Assembly (NCBI GenBank): GCA_910576815.1
Contig: CAJTKA010000022.1
Location: 1-61,289 of the forward strand
DNA: 61,289 nucleotides
From: an uncultured Lachnospiraceae bacterium
GTDB lineage: Bacteria > Bacillota > Clostridia > Lachnospirales > Lachnospiraceae
Reading direction: 5' to 3'
Both the position numbers and the translations under genes were made by a program. Below, piece after piece: positions 1-7,625 of this stretch (position 1 is the stretch's first letter; the number at the start of each line of letters is the position of its first letter). A model generated the notes under the pieces. It saw only the letters and a list, made by a program, of their open reading frames with translations, was not told the origin of the DNA and made no database searches.

Positions 1-149
1 CGGAGCTTTCCACTGAAATCATTTTATAGCGGATTCCGCATAAAAGCAAGGAAATTTTGTCGAATCCCGTTTGTCGAATGTCGAATTGGGTGGGGTAAAT
101 GGGGTAAAGAGGGGTAAAAGTCATCAAAGTATAACAGCGGCACAGGCGG
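1..149. repeat. Direct repeat copy A (window edge)
   Basis: This block is a diverged copy of the sequence at 982-1160. Shared landmarks in the same order are a GCGGATTCCGC mini-palindrome after CATTTTATA, two or three TGTCGAAT words, a run of GGGGTAAA words, and AAAAGTCATCA followed by TAACAGCGGCACA. Copy B directly follows the antisense-RNA promoter of a toxin cassette, so copy A may follow another such cassette lying outside the window. No gene is seen between 150 and 243. Confidence 0.75.
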
Positions 150-243
150 CTATTTCCAAATGATGCCATAGGATTTTTGGTACTCGCAGGCAAAAGTATG
201 GAAGAATGGCTTAAAATCAAGGGATTTTGAGGTTTGGTGGGGT

Positions 244-549
244 TCATTCTGTGATCATTTCTTTTGCTTCTGTCGGCAGGCATTTCCCTAAAAACATGGC
301 CTTGCAGTCGGAAAATCCCAACAGGTAGGCGAGCATCCCAAACCGGGAGCCCAGCGCGTTCTGCTCGCTGACGTAGCGGTCAATCAGCAGCCGGATTTCT
401 TTTGATAAATCCATCCTGTCCAGTTCGCCGGAGTATATGTCCGACTTGCGGAGAATCGCCTGGTATTCCCCGTCACTGTTTACGATGCCGTTCATGACGC
501 TGTGCATACGGACATCCATCAATTGGTACAATGCAGAATCTTTTTCCAA
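244..549 (-). CDS. Small hypothetical protein, 101 aa
   Basis: Predicted soluble helical protein with no signal peptide or membrane segment, and no family I can name with confidence. The likely start is a TTG at 549-547 because GGAGGG lies about 7 nt upstream and no ATG fits as well. It begins MEKDSALYQLMDVRMHS and is rich in charged helical residues. It lies between two copies of a ~160-180 bp repeat, next to a type I toxin cassette on the other strand, so it may have been duplicated or mobilised with that cassette. Short acidic helical proteins of this size are common and poorly characterised in Lachnospiraceae. Coding status rests on the ribosome site and uninterrupted frame. Confidence 0.55.
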   Translation of the reverse strand: MEKDSALYQLMDVRMHSVMNGIVNSDGEYQAILRKSDIYSGELDRMDLSKEIRLLIDRYVSEQNALGSRFGMLAYLLGFSDCKAMFLGKCLPTEAKEMITE

Positions 550-633
550 TCCAATCCCTCCTTCCGTGGTGTCGTAGCTTACCTCTGAATTTGGGATTTA
601 GCAAGTGGAAAAATAAAAAGCTGGAAAACCATC

Positions 634-662
634 TTGTGGCATCCGACATTTTCTGATAATAT
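634..662 (+). promoter_or_regulatory. Possible promoter of the toxin gene
   Basis: TTGTGG at 634-639 and TAATAT at 657-662 are 17 bp apart. The -35 box is weak, so this is a guess. It would give a 5' leader of about 95 nt before the toxin ATG. Confidence 0.35.
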
Positions 663-710
663 ATTCGCATGGGGTACTGCCATAACGGGTAGGCGGTCAG
701 TCCTTCTTTG

Positions 711-730
711 CAGAGGGGACTGCCCCTCTG
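711..730 (+). promoter_or_regulatory. Hairpin in toxin mRNA leader
   Basis: CAGAGGGG (711-718) and CCCCTCTG (723-730) form a perfect 8-bp stem with a 4-nt loop, 20 nt before the toxin ribosome site AGGGGGG (751-757). The CCCCTCT arm could alternatively pair with that ribosome site. Structured leaders that limit translation are usual for type I toxins; the alternative pairing is inference. Confidence 0.5.
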
Positions 731-764
731 ACTACGGGTAAAACCGGGAAAGGGGGGATGCTTG

Positions 765-857
765 ATGAGTGACTATGAACTGCTGACGGTTGTTCTGATG
801 ATTCTTGGAATCATCGTTTCGATCTTGATAGCGTACATAAACCACACAAAAAAGTAA
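765..857 (+). CDS. Putative holin-like type I toxin peptide, 30 aa
   Basis: Encodes a short hydrophobic peptide: an acidic N terminus (MSDYELLTVV), one membrane helix over about residues 6-24 (LLTVVLMILGIIVSILIAY), and a basic tail NHTKK. This matches the putative holin-like toxin (TxpA/BsrG-like, Hol_Tox) architecture of Firmicutes type I toxin-antitoxin systems, which insert in the membrane and are silenced by an antisense RNA. The start is set by AGGGGGG at 751-757. The stop codon lies inside a terminator stem shared with a convergent antisense transcript, the arrangement expected for this class. A leader hairpin at 711-730 may restrain translation. Family assignment is by length, topology and context; toxicity is not shown. 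Confidence 0.8.
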   Translation: MSDYELLTVVLMILGIIVSILIAYINHTKK

Positions 858-892
858 CCGCCCTTTGGTCGAGGAACGCGGTTACTGTTTTT
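848..892. terminator. Bidirectional terminator of toxin and antisense RNA
   Basis: GTAACCGC (854-861) pairs perfectly with GCGGTTAC (878-885) around a 16-nt loop. On the plus strand it is followed by TGTTTTTG; on the minus strand by six T (complement of 853-848). It can therefore end both the toxin mRNA and the antitoxin RNA, giving a 3' overlap of about 45 nt. Confidence 0.8.
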
Positions 893-941
893 GTAACTAA
901 CTTTCGGAACTGACCGTCTATCGGCAGTATTCCCTTTTGTA
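848..941 (-). ncRNA. Predicted antisense antitoxin RNA (~93 nt)
   Basis: A strong minus-strand promoter at 947-975 would start transcription near 940, and the shared terminator would end it near 848. The product is about 93 nt, non-coding, and complementary to the 3' end of the toxin mRNA including its last codons. Position and size match RatA/SR-type antitoxins of Firmicutes type I systems. Seen directly: promoter boxes and terminator. Inferred: that the RNA is made and represses the toxin. Confidence 0.75.
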
Positions 942-946
942 TTTTC

Positions 947-975
947 ATTGTAACAGATTCCCCCGCATCTGTCAA
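947..975 (-). promoter_or_regulatory. Near-consensus sigma-A promoter of the antisense RNA
   Basis: Read on the minus strand: TTGACA (975-970), 17-bp spacer, TACAAT (952-947). No coding frame lies downstream except across the toxin, which supports an RNA product. Confidence 0.85.
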
Positions 976-981
976 ACGCTG

Positions 982-1160
982 CGGAGCGTTCCGCTGAAAT
1001 CATTTTATAGCGGATTCCGCATAAAGGCAAGGGGTTAATTTGTCGATTTGTCGAATCGCAAAATAGGGTGGGGTAAATTCCTTATAGGTGGGGTAAAAGG
1101 GGGTAAATGATTTACCCCAGGGGTAAAAGTCATCATAATCTAACAGCGGCACATGCGGGT
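982..1160. repeat. Direct repeat copy B with GGGGTAAA iterations
   Basis: Second, longer copy of the sequence at 1-149. It starts with two mini-palindromes (GCGGA/TCCGC type) just upstream of the antisense promoter and carries at least four GGGGTAAA words. It also contains a true palindrome, TTTACCCC followed by GGGGTAAA (about 1108-1125), absent from copy A. The rest of 1161-1260 leads into the next gene with nothing I recognise except its ribosome site. Confidence 0.75.
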
Positions 1161-1260
1161 ACAAGAGTAGGCGCAGATATAGGGGAATTTATTTATAACT
1201 TAAAACAGTAAGCGGCGGCTATTGCAAAATGCTATTTGATTTGGAAGAAGGAGGTCAGAC

Positions 1261-1788
1261 ATGGCAAAAAATGTATTAGCGGTAATTGATATGCAGAATG
1301 ACTTTATTGACGGAACCCTTGGCACGAAGGAGGCGGAAGCCATCGTGGGAAATGTGGCGGCTTGCATCCGTAACTTTGACGGTGAGGTGATCTGTACGAG
1401 GGATACCCATTGTGAGGGGTATCTTAACACGCAGGAAGGGAAGAAGCTTCCCGTTGTCCACTGCATCAAGGATACGGAGGGCTGGCAGATCAGAGAGCAG
1501 GTGAGTGAGGCCTGCGCGGGAAAGGAAAAGATTTTCGATAAGCCGACCTTCGGCTCCGTGGAACTGGCGGAATATTTGAAGCAGATGTCGGATTTAGAGA
1601 GCGTTACGGTGATTGGACTTTGTACCGATATCTGTGTCATTTCCAATGCGCTGGTGATCAAGGCCTTTTTGCCGGAAGTGACTGTACGGGTCAATGCCGA
1701 TTGCTGCGCAGGTGTCACACCGCAGAGCCATCAAAACGCGCTGGAGGCGATGAAGATGTGTCAGGTAGAGGTGGTTGATGGAGGTTGA
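1261..1788 (+). CDS. Isochorismatase/nicotinamidase-family cysteine hydrolase
   Basis: A 175-aa single-domain hydrolase of the isochorismatase superfamily, which cleaves amides or related bonds with a Cys-Asp-Lys triad. The triad is visible: D10 in IDMQND, K94 in FDKPTFGS and C125 in LCTDICVISN. D48, H50 and H67 are arranged like the metal ligands of nicotinamidases, so nicotinamide is a plausible substrate, but the lengths fit several subgroups. GGAGG precedes the ATG. The gene ends 12 nt before nth and the pair probably forms one transcript. No signal peptide; cytoplasmic. The family call is firm, the substrate is inference. Confidence 0.85.
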   Translation: MAKNVLAVIDMQNDFIDGTLGTKEAEAIVGNVAACIRNFDGEVICTRDTHCEGYLNTQEGKKLPVVHCIKDTEGWQIREQVSEACAGKEKIFDKPTFGSVELAEYLKQMSDLESVTVIGLCTDICVISNALVIKAFLPEVTVRVNADCCAGVTPQSHQNALEAMKMCQVEVVDGG

Positions 1789-1800
1789 GGAGGTAACAAC

Positions 1801-2433
1801 ATGAGAAAAAAGGAACTGGCGCTCGCGGTCATCGAGAGATTGAAGCAGGAGTACCCCGACGCGGGTTGTTCTTTGGAGTACAATGAGGCGTGGAAGCTGT
1901 TGGTCAGCGTGCGGCTGGCAGCGCAGTGCACCGATGCCAGGGTCAATGTGGTGGTGGAGAAGCTTTATGAGAAGTTTCCCGATGTGGACGCGCTGGCGGC
2001 GGCTCCCGTGGAGGAAATCGAGGCCATCGTACATCCCTGCGGGCTGGGAAACAGCAAGGCACGCGATATCAGCGCCTGCATGAAGCGGCTGAAGGAGGAG
2101 TACGGCGGACAGGTGCCCGATGACTTTGACGCGCTGCTGAAATTGCCCGGCGTGGGCAGAAAGAGCGCCAACCTGATCATGGGGGATGTGTTTGGTAAGC
2201 CCGCTATCGTTACGGACACCCACTGCATCCGCCTGTGCAACCGCATCGGTCTGGTGGACGGCATGAAAGAACCGAAGAAGGTGGAGATGGCCCTGTGGAA
2301 GATCGTACCGCCCGAGGAGGGGAGTGACCTGTGCCATCGGTTTGTGATACACGGCAGAGAGGTCTGCACGGCGCGGACAACGCCTTTTTGTGATAAATGC
2401 TGCCTGGCGGATCTCTGTAAGCGCAATCTTTGA
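1801..2433 (+). CDS. nth: Endonuclease III (DNA glycosylase/AP lyase)
   Basis: A 210-aa base-excision repair enzyme that removes oxidised pyrimidines and cleaves the abasic site. The helix-hairpin-helix LPGVGRKSANLI carries catalytic K121, and D139 lies in VTDTHCIRL. The C-terminal [4Fe-4S] ligands are C189, C197, C200 and C206, giving spacing C-X7-C-X2-C-X5-C; the usual first spacing is X6, so the loop is one residue longer. Length matches the family. A GGAGG site precedes the ATG and the gene follows the hydrolase gene closely, suggesting co-transcription. Function is well supported. Confidence 0.95.
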   Translation: MRKKELALAVIERLKQEYPDAGCSLEYNEAWKLLVSVRLAAQCTDARVNVVVEKLYEKFPDVDALAAAPVEEIEAIVHPCGLGNSKARDISACMKRLKEEYGGQVPDDFDALLKLPGVGRKSANLIMGDVFGKPAIVTDTHCIRLCNRIGLVDGMKEPKKVEMALWKIVPPEEGSDLCHRFVIHGREVCTARTTPFCDKCCLADLCKRNL

Positions 2434-2516
2434 AGGGGAAGATTCGATAGCGCTATGGAGAGATAGAAGGATGGGGGCAGCTGCCAAAAGAGTCTGAGAT
2501 TTAGGAGGGGCGGCTT

Positions 2517-3287
2517 ATGGACGAGCCGAGTTACTTTCAGAATGCCTTATCAAGTTTCGTCACGGATGCAGCCTGCGGCGGCGCCATCAGGCACCTTGTG
2601 GATATTGGCTGCACGCTGGATCAGATCGTTGAGCGTCTGGACTATCCTGCGCCTCGGGCAAAGGTACAGCGGATTATGATGGACTATCTGTATGAGAGCC
2701 GCGTGCTTTTGAGAGAGGAGCCTTCGCAGGAACTGTTTGCAGCCAAGGAAGTCTTCGTGCAGGAGCAGGATGCGCTCGGGAGACGCAGTATGCGGAAAGT
2801 GGTGATTGACTCTAATAGTCAAAAGGACATGGCAGGCGCGTCAGATTCGGAGATTCTTTTGCAGGGACAAAATAAGGCCCAGACGCAGAGGTATTTGTGG
2901 AAGGAATCCGTGTATGATCCTAGGCGGGATGGAAAACTGACAGAACTGTTACATCGAAAGTGTGGGAATCGTGGAGATATCTTCAATTATATAACCTGCC
3001 CTTTTGGAGTTTGGTTGAATGACCAGTATAGTCAAGATGATAATGGCGGGCGGTACGGGCAGCATGAGTTCGACGCTTCGTTTTCTGCGGCCAAAGACGG
3101 ATTAAGCTTTTTGAACGGCAGACAGCGGGACTATATACAAGGCATCCGCTGGGATCAGCCTGTTTTATACCACAGACTGAATCAGCGGATGCTCGAAATC
3201 ATTGGGAAACTATATGAGGCGGGGGCTTATGGCGGCGCCTGCTTTTTTGTCACCGGGCGGGAGAAACTTATCATACCGCAGAAGTGA
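2517..3287 (+). CDS. Hypothetical protein, 256 aa
   Basis: I do not recognise this protein. It has no signal peptide or membrane segment. The first ~65 residues look like a small helical domain (HLVDIGCTLDQIVERLDYP, then a basic helix with KVQRIMMDYL), reminiscent of helical DNA-binding folds but without a clear motif. The middle is polar, and the C-terminal half contains a CPFGVWLND segment and ends FVTGREKLIIPQK. A GGAGGGG ribosome site supports the ATG. It follows nth by 83 nt on the same strand and is convergent with the CPBP protease gene. Function unknown. Confidence 0.65.
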   Translation: MDEPSYFQNALSSFVTDAACGGAIRHLVDIGCTLDQIVERLDYPAPRAKVQRIMMDYLYESRVLLREEPSQELFAAKEVFVQEQDALGRRSMRKVVIDSNSQKDMAGASDSEILLQGQNKAQTQRYLWKESVYDPRRDGKLTELLHRKCGNRGDIFNYITCPFGVWLNDQYSQDDNGGRYGQHEFDASFSAAKDGLSFLNGRQRDYIQGIRWDQPVLYHRLNQRMLEIIGKLYEAGAYGGACFFVTGREKLIIPQK

Positions 3288-3312
3288 CCGTTTGCCGACG
3301 CCGAAAAGTACC

Positions 3313-3340
3313 GCCGTATGTTTGGCTGTTGACGGCATTT
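3313..3340. terminator. Possible shared terminator between convergent genes
   Basis: GCCGT (3313-3317) pairs with ACGGC (3332-3336), followed by ATTTTA on the plus strand; on the minus strand a longer version ends in ACTTTT. The stem is short, so confidence is modest. Confidence 0.4.
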
Positions 3341-4275
3341 TAGCCGACAAATGCCTGTGCGATCATGATGGCAAAGAGAACGAGGCAGTAGAGGATCATG
3401 CCGACATTCAGGATCACGGTCTTGAAACGCTGTCCCTTTTCAATCACGATCTCGCCCTGTTTCAAAGTCATCTTACGGCGCTTCACGATGAGCAGGACAA
3501 TACCGGCGATCGCGACCGCATAGATACACAGGGAGTAGACAGTCATGATGATCATCATCAAAGGATCGCTCTGATCCAGTGTCATGATGATGGCACCCAC
3601 AACGCTTCCAAGGAAGTTCAGGATCATATGCAGCAGGATCGTATATTTGAGGTTGCCGGTCTTCACATAGAGGAAGGCTAAAAAGCATCCAAGGAAGAAG
3701 GCGTAGAAAAACTGGTTAAAGTTCATGTGGAACAGACCAAACAGCAGGCCGGAGAGCACTACAGCAACACCTTCTCCATACTTGACAGCTCTGTCGCAGA
3801 TCAGTTTGCGGAACAGATACTCTTCAAAGACAGGCGCACACAGTACCGTAAAGATGGCTGTGATCCAGAGAGAACCGCCTGTGATCACATTGAGGAGCGC
3901 ATTCTGCACAGGGGATCCCTTGATGATACCGATGCCTGCGGTGAGGGCGAGACCGATTAGGTTCCCGAGAATCATGAGGCCGTAGAGCATCATGAAGGCG
4001 ATGACAAGCTGCCCGGGCTTCATGGGATGCTTTTCAATGGCAGGCGCGTTTTTATCACGCAGCAGGGCGAAGCTGATTGGAAAGGCGATCAGGTACAGCG
4101 GTACCATGGTTACGACCAGAAGGATCGCTAAATTGTCCTGCCACTGCGGAAAGAGCGCGAGTGCGAGCGCAGATGCACCGGTCTGAATTGCCAGAACGAT
4201 CACCGTGCTGATGAGCATTCGGATGCCGATACTCGAAAAATCCTTTTTGTAAGCTTTGTAATCTTGTGTGTTCAT
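3340..4275 (-). CDS. CPBP-family intramembrane metalloprotease
   Basis: A 311-aa multi-pass membrane protein of the CAAX protease/bacteriocin-processing (Abi) family. About eight hydrophobic segments are visible. The conserved motifs are E151-E152 with R156 (EEYLFR), H183 in FGLFHMN, and a third motif HMILN with H216 and N220, together forming the membrane-embedded metal site. Bacterial members act in peptide processing, bacteriocin self-immunity or surface-protein handling; nothing nearby identifies a substrate. Start at the ATG with GGAG upstream. It is followed upstream on the same strand by the DUF6773-like and XRE genes and may belong to that group. Confidence 0.88.
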   Translation of the reverse strand: MNTQDYKAYKKDFSSIGIRMLISTVIVLAIQTGASALALALFPQWQDNLAILLVVTMVPLYLIAFPISFALLRDKNAPAIEKHPMKPGQLVIAFMMLYGLMILGNLIGLALTAGIGIIKGSPVQNALLNVITGGSLWITAIFTVLCAPVFEEYLFRKLICDRAVKYGEGVAVVLSGLLFGLFHMNFNQFFYAFFLGCFLAFLYVKTGNLKYTILLHMILNFLGSVVGAIIMTLDQSDPLMMIIMTVYSLCIYAVAIAGIVLLIVKRRKMTLKQGEIVIEKGQRFKTVILNVGMILYCLVLFAIMIAQAFVG

Positions 4276-4398
4276 GTTTTTCTCCTTTATCTTATAGATT
4301 TATAGATATCATATTACTAACATTGATGTTTGATAACCTTTATCGGTTATGGGACTGCTTCGCGAATGTTGGTAAGAACATACGCTTTCTCCGACGGA

Positions 4399-4887
4399 TC
4401 AGTCATTTTCCGGATCGTTCTCCTCCTCGTCTTCCGCCTCCAGCTGCTTCCTCCTTCGCTGATAGAAAGCGGTGCAGACGCAGAGCGTGACGGAAAGGAT
4501 GATGCTGATCATAAAAAAGTAAACGAGAAAGACAGCCACGGCGCCTCCGACACTATGATAATCCCGATAGCTCATAATGGCGTTAAACAGGCCTGCCAAT
4601 GCAGCGGCAAGAATGCTTGCGCCGATGTTGACGGCGGGAGAGGCCTGAAAATGTCTGTCCCAGATACCGTTTTTCAGACAGCCGCCCATCAGATAAATTC
4701 CCATACCTAAGAATACGATAAATTCACCTATCGCACGCTCTGAAAATTCCGCGCCGTACAGGGCAATCTGTATCAGGATAGCGGCAAACAGAGCGAAGAA
4801 GGCAAGCCAGAAGCCTCTGCTTTCAAGTTTTAAGAGCTTTAATTCCTGCATTTCATCCAGATTATTTTTCTTATTGAACCATTTCAT
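4399..4887 (-). CDS. DUF6773-like four-helix membrane protein
   Basis: A 162-aa protein opening with a charged segment KKNNLDEMQELKLLKLES, then four hydrophobic segments (about residues 28-45, 55-72, 85-105, 118-142) and a very acidic tail. The opening DEMQE..KLLKIE-type motif followed by four helices fits what I know of DUF6773 membrane proteins of Clostridia, which usually sit beside a small XRE regulator, as here. Function is unknown; the pairing suggests a regulator-controlled membrane response. The ATG has a GGGAG site upstream. The gene order XRE, membrane protein, CPBP protease on one strand suggests an operon. Confidence 0.75.
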   Translation of the reverse strand: MKWFNKKNNLDEMQELKLLKLESRGFWLAFFALFAAILIQIALYGAEFSERAIGEFIVFLGMGIYLMGGCLKNGIWDRHFQASPAVNIGASILAAALAGLFNAIMSYRDYHSVGGAVAVFLVYFFMISIILSVTLCVCTAFYQRRRKQLEAEDEEENDPEND

Positions 4888-5031
4888 TTCTATCTCCCTC
4901 CAATCCGAATTGTTTCCGCTCAGAAGGCTGTCTTACGATCAGGTTACTCGACTTTCGCCTTCCAAAACAGGTCATATCCTGTCCTGCTTCACCGGATTCC
5001 TGCTTTTGAAACAGGTCATGACATGTCCTGC

Positions 5032-5235
5032 TTATCCGGAATCTTCTTCCCAAAACAGATCATCCAGCGTTTTATCGAGAGACTTACAGATCTGAATACA
5101 CAGATTTAAGGTTGGATTATAATCTCCCGCTTCTACCATGCCGATGGTCTGTCTGGTGACGCCGACCTGCTTGGCCAGCTCAGTCTGAGAAAGATCTTTT
5201 TCCATGCGAGCCAGTTTCAATTTCAGGTTTTTCAT
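5032..5235 (-). CDS. Small XRE/Cro-family regulator, 67 aa
   Basis: A stand-alone HTH_3 domain: KLKLARMEKDLSQTELAKQV, then the recognition helix GVTRQTIGMVEAGDYNP, then LNLCIQICKSLDKTLDDLFW. This is the YozG/Cro-like subgroup of about 65 residues that usually represses its own promoter and a neighbouring membrane-protein gene. A strong promoter lies 108 nt upstream (5343-5371). The AT-rich DNA above that promoter holds repeated TTGACA/TTTGTCAA words that could be operators. The AGGAG site is about 13 nt from the ATG, rather far. Confidence 0.88.
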   Translation of the reverse strand: MKNLKLKLARMEKDLSQTELAKQVGVTRQTIGMVEAGDYNPTLNLCIQICKSLDKTLDDLFWEEDSG

Positions 5236-5342
5236 ATAGAAGGATGGGCTCCTTTCCCGGGGATGTTCTGCGCTGTGTAAGAAGCGGCAGAGGCATCTTT
5301 CCGTTTTTCTTGATCGCCGCTGTTGTGCTTTGATGTGTCATC

Positions 5343-5371
5343 AGAATAGCATGGTTGAAAATGGGTGTCAA
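5343..5371 (-). promoter_or_regulatory. Promoter of the XRE-DUF6773-CPBP group
   Basis: On the minus strand: TTGACA (5371-5366), 17-bp spacer, TATTCT (5348-5343). The adjacent words at about 5397-5403 and 5420-5426 repeat the TTGACA theme in AT-rich DNA and could bind the repressor; that is inference. Confidence 0.75.
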
Positions 5372-5694
5372 GTATATTTTACAAATAAATTATAAATTTG
5401 ACAAATAGGAAATATGATTGACATATATAAAATAAATTTTGCAATCATATAGTAAATTTGGCATTGAAGCCTCAAATCGAGATTTCACGGCAGGAATGAG
5501 AGCTGCGTACGCCTGCCAATTCTATAAAAAGGCATACCAGATTCAGAATCTGTCTTTCGCGCGGCTGATTTTCTTATAAAATAAATTCGTGAGACAGGGA
5601 AAAAGAGAAATGCGAAGGCTTATTTTCATATGATAAGGATGAAGATAAATAAAGTGGTTTGGACGGAGAATGATATCGATGCTCCGGCAAGAGG
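5372..5694. other. AT-rich divergent intergenic region
   Basis: About 320 bp between the XRE promoter and the subtilase gene. It contains AT-rich repeats of the type TAAATTTG near 5391 and 5453, a TTGACATATATAAAAT segment near 5420, and a small hairpin CAGATT/AATCTG (5538-5552). No gene is supported here. Confidence 0.5.
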
Positions 5695-5700
5695 ATGAAA

Positions 5701-7500
5701 ATGGACTCTCAAAAAAATGAAAATCTGCTGAATTTGGCGCTGGATACAGCACTGGCGGAGAGGGAGCGGTCGTTGGAGCTGAATGTCGGCTATGACGAGG
5801 AGGAAAAGACCTGGGAGGTGATCGTCAAATATAACGGTTCTTTGGAGGGGCTTTCGGACTTTGGCATCCGCGTGGAGGAGCTGATTGCCGGATACGCCAT
5901 CCTGACGGTTCCCGAGACGCAGATGGATAGGCTTTCCCAGATTGCGCAGATCGAGTATGTGGAAAAGCCCAAACGCCTCTTTTTCTCTGATCTGCAAGGA
6001 TCGGCGGCTTCCTGCTTCGCGCCGGGGAGCGCTGCATATAGAGAACTTTCAGGGCAGGGGGTGTTGGTGGCAGTCATTGATTCAGGTATCAGCTATTGGA
6101 ACGCCGATTTCAGAAAACCCGACGGCAGCACGCGCATCCGTTTTCTCTGGGATCAGGTGCTGGACAGGGAATTTAGCGCACAGGAGATCGATGCGGCGCT
6201 CGCGACAGGCAGCAGACAGGCAGCGCTGAAGCTTGTTCCCAGTGTCGATACCAGCGGGCATGGTACGGCGGTGGCAGGAATCGCGGCGGGAAACGGAGGA
6301 GAGCGCGGGGCGGCCTATGCGGGGATCGCCAGAGAGAGTGACTTATTGATCGTGCGGCTGGGGATGCCGCGGGCCGATTCTTTTCCCCGCACAACGGAGT
6401 TGATGCGTGCCTTGACTTATGCGGTTCATAAAGCGCGGGAACTGGCGATGCCGCTGGCTGTCAATCTGAGTTTCGGCAATACCTACGGCGCACATAACGG
6501 GTCTTCCCTGTTGGAACGTTTTCTGGACAATGTCTCGGAAATCGGCAGGACGGTCATCTGCGTGGGCAGCGGCAACGAAGGAGCTTCCGGCGGGCATGTG
6601 GGAGGCAGTTTGCGGGCAGATATGCGCCTGACTGATGCAGTCAATATGAATGACATTAATGTCACAGAGCAGGTCATGATCGTGGAAATGACGGTAGGGG
6701 CCTATGAATCCGCCCTCAATGTACAGCTCTGGAAGGAGTATGCCGACCGCTATCTTGTGACAGTCGTGTCACCGTCAGGGGAGCTTTTTTTGGCGGATAC
6801 TGACCAACCCGGTAAACAGGTATATCGGCTGGGACAGACGCAGATCCTTTTCTATAACGGGGAACCGGCGCCTTATATGACAGGGCAGGAGCTCTACTTT
6901 GATTTTTTGCCGACGGTGGGGAGCGGCTATCTGGAGCAGGGGGTATGGACCTTCCGCCTGCGTCCTCTGCAGTTGCTCACGGGCAATTATACCTTCTATC
7001 TGCCTTCCGCTGTTGTGCGAAGCGCCGATACCCGCTTTGTCCGCCCTACGCCGGATGTGACTCTCACTATCCCCTCTACGGCGTCAGGCGTGACCACCGT
7101 TGGCGCCTATGATCCTGTGTATGAAGCCTATGCGGATTTTTCAGGCAGGGGCTATCTGTATCAGGAGCAGGTGAACAGCCGCACTTCAGATGCCTATGTG
7201 AAGCCGGATCTGGTGGCGCCGGGGGTGGGGGTGATCGCGCCCGACAGGGACGGCGGCTATACACCGGTCACAGGCACCTCTTTTGCCGCACCCTTTGTGA
7301 CGGGAGCCGCCGCTCTGCTCATGCAGTGGGGGATCGTTTTGGGAAACGACCCTTATCTGTACGGAGAGAAGGTGAAAGCATATCTGAGGAAGGGCGCGAA
7401 GCCGATCCGGGGCGTGGCCAAGTACCCGGATGAGCGGGTGGGATATGGGGCGTTGTGCATTGCCTCAAGCTTTCCGCAGACAGGAGATAGGGTCATGTGA
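5701..7500 (+). CDS. Csp-like S8 family subtilase without signal peptide
   Basis: A serine protease of about 600 aa. Counting from an ATG at 5695, the triad is D129 (VAVIDSGIS), H189 (SGHGTAVAG) and S529 (GTSFAAP). The first ~100 residues form a propeptide-like region; about 240 residues between H and S exceed a plain subtilisin and fit the jelly-roll insertion of clostridial Csp proteases (germination proteases) and their relatives. No signal peptide or membrane segment. I prefer the ATG at 5701 because AGAGG lies about 7 nt before it and abuts the first ATG. A terminator overlaps the stop codon. The germination link is only analogy; many Lachnospiraceae carry several such enzymes of unknown role. 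Confidence 0.85.
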   Translation: MDSQKNENLLNLALDTALAERERSLELNVGYDEEEKTWEVIVKYNGSLEGLSDFGIRVEELIAGYAILTVPETQMDRLSQIAQIEYVEKPKRLFFSDLQGSAASCFAPGSAAYRELSGQGVLVAVIDSGISYWNADFRKPDGSTRIRFLWDQVLDREFSAQEIDAALATGSRQAALKLVPSVDTSGHGTAVAGIAAGNGGERGAAYAGIARESDLLIVRLGMPRADSFPRTTELMRALTYAVHKARELAMPLAVNLSFGNTYGAHNGSSLLERFLDNVSEIGRTVICVGSGNEGASGGHVGGSLRADMRLTDAVNMNDINVTEQVMIVEMTVGAYESALNVQLWKEYADRYLVTVVSPSGELFLADTDQPGKQVYRLGQTQILFYNGEPAPYMTGQELYFDFLPTVGSGYLEQGVWTFRLRPLQLLTGNYTFYLPSAVVRSADTRFVRPTPDVTLTIPSTASGVTTVGAYDPVYEAYADFSGRGYLYQEQVNSRTSDAYVKPDLVAPGVGVIAPDRDGGYTPVTGTSFAAPFVTGAAALLMQWGIVLGNDPYLYGEKVKAYLRKGAKPIRGVAKYPDERVGYGALCIASSFPQTGDRVM

Positions 7501-7519
7501 TTTGCCCTATTTCCTTTTT
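7483..7519 (+). terminator. Terminator overlapping the subtilase stop codon
   Basis: GGAGATAGGG (7483-7492) pairs with CCCTATTTCC (7505-7514) with one G-U, 12-nt loop, then TTTTT. The stem starts inside the last codons. Confidence 0.75.
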
Positions 7520-7625
7520 CTCCATTTTCCATTATAATGAGATAGACTTTGATTTTCTCTGATTCATGGTATCATGTTAACTTGCTATTTAACGCAACTT
7601 CCGTTACGAAGGAGGAAACAGAGGT

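Noticed and set aside
1594..2487. Long minus-strand frame (297 codons) opposite the hydrolase and nth genes
   Set aside because: It lies antisense to two clear genes with intact catalytic motifs, has no ribosome site, and its translation is rich in His, Arg and Gln as expected for a shadow of GC-rich codons.
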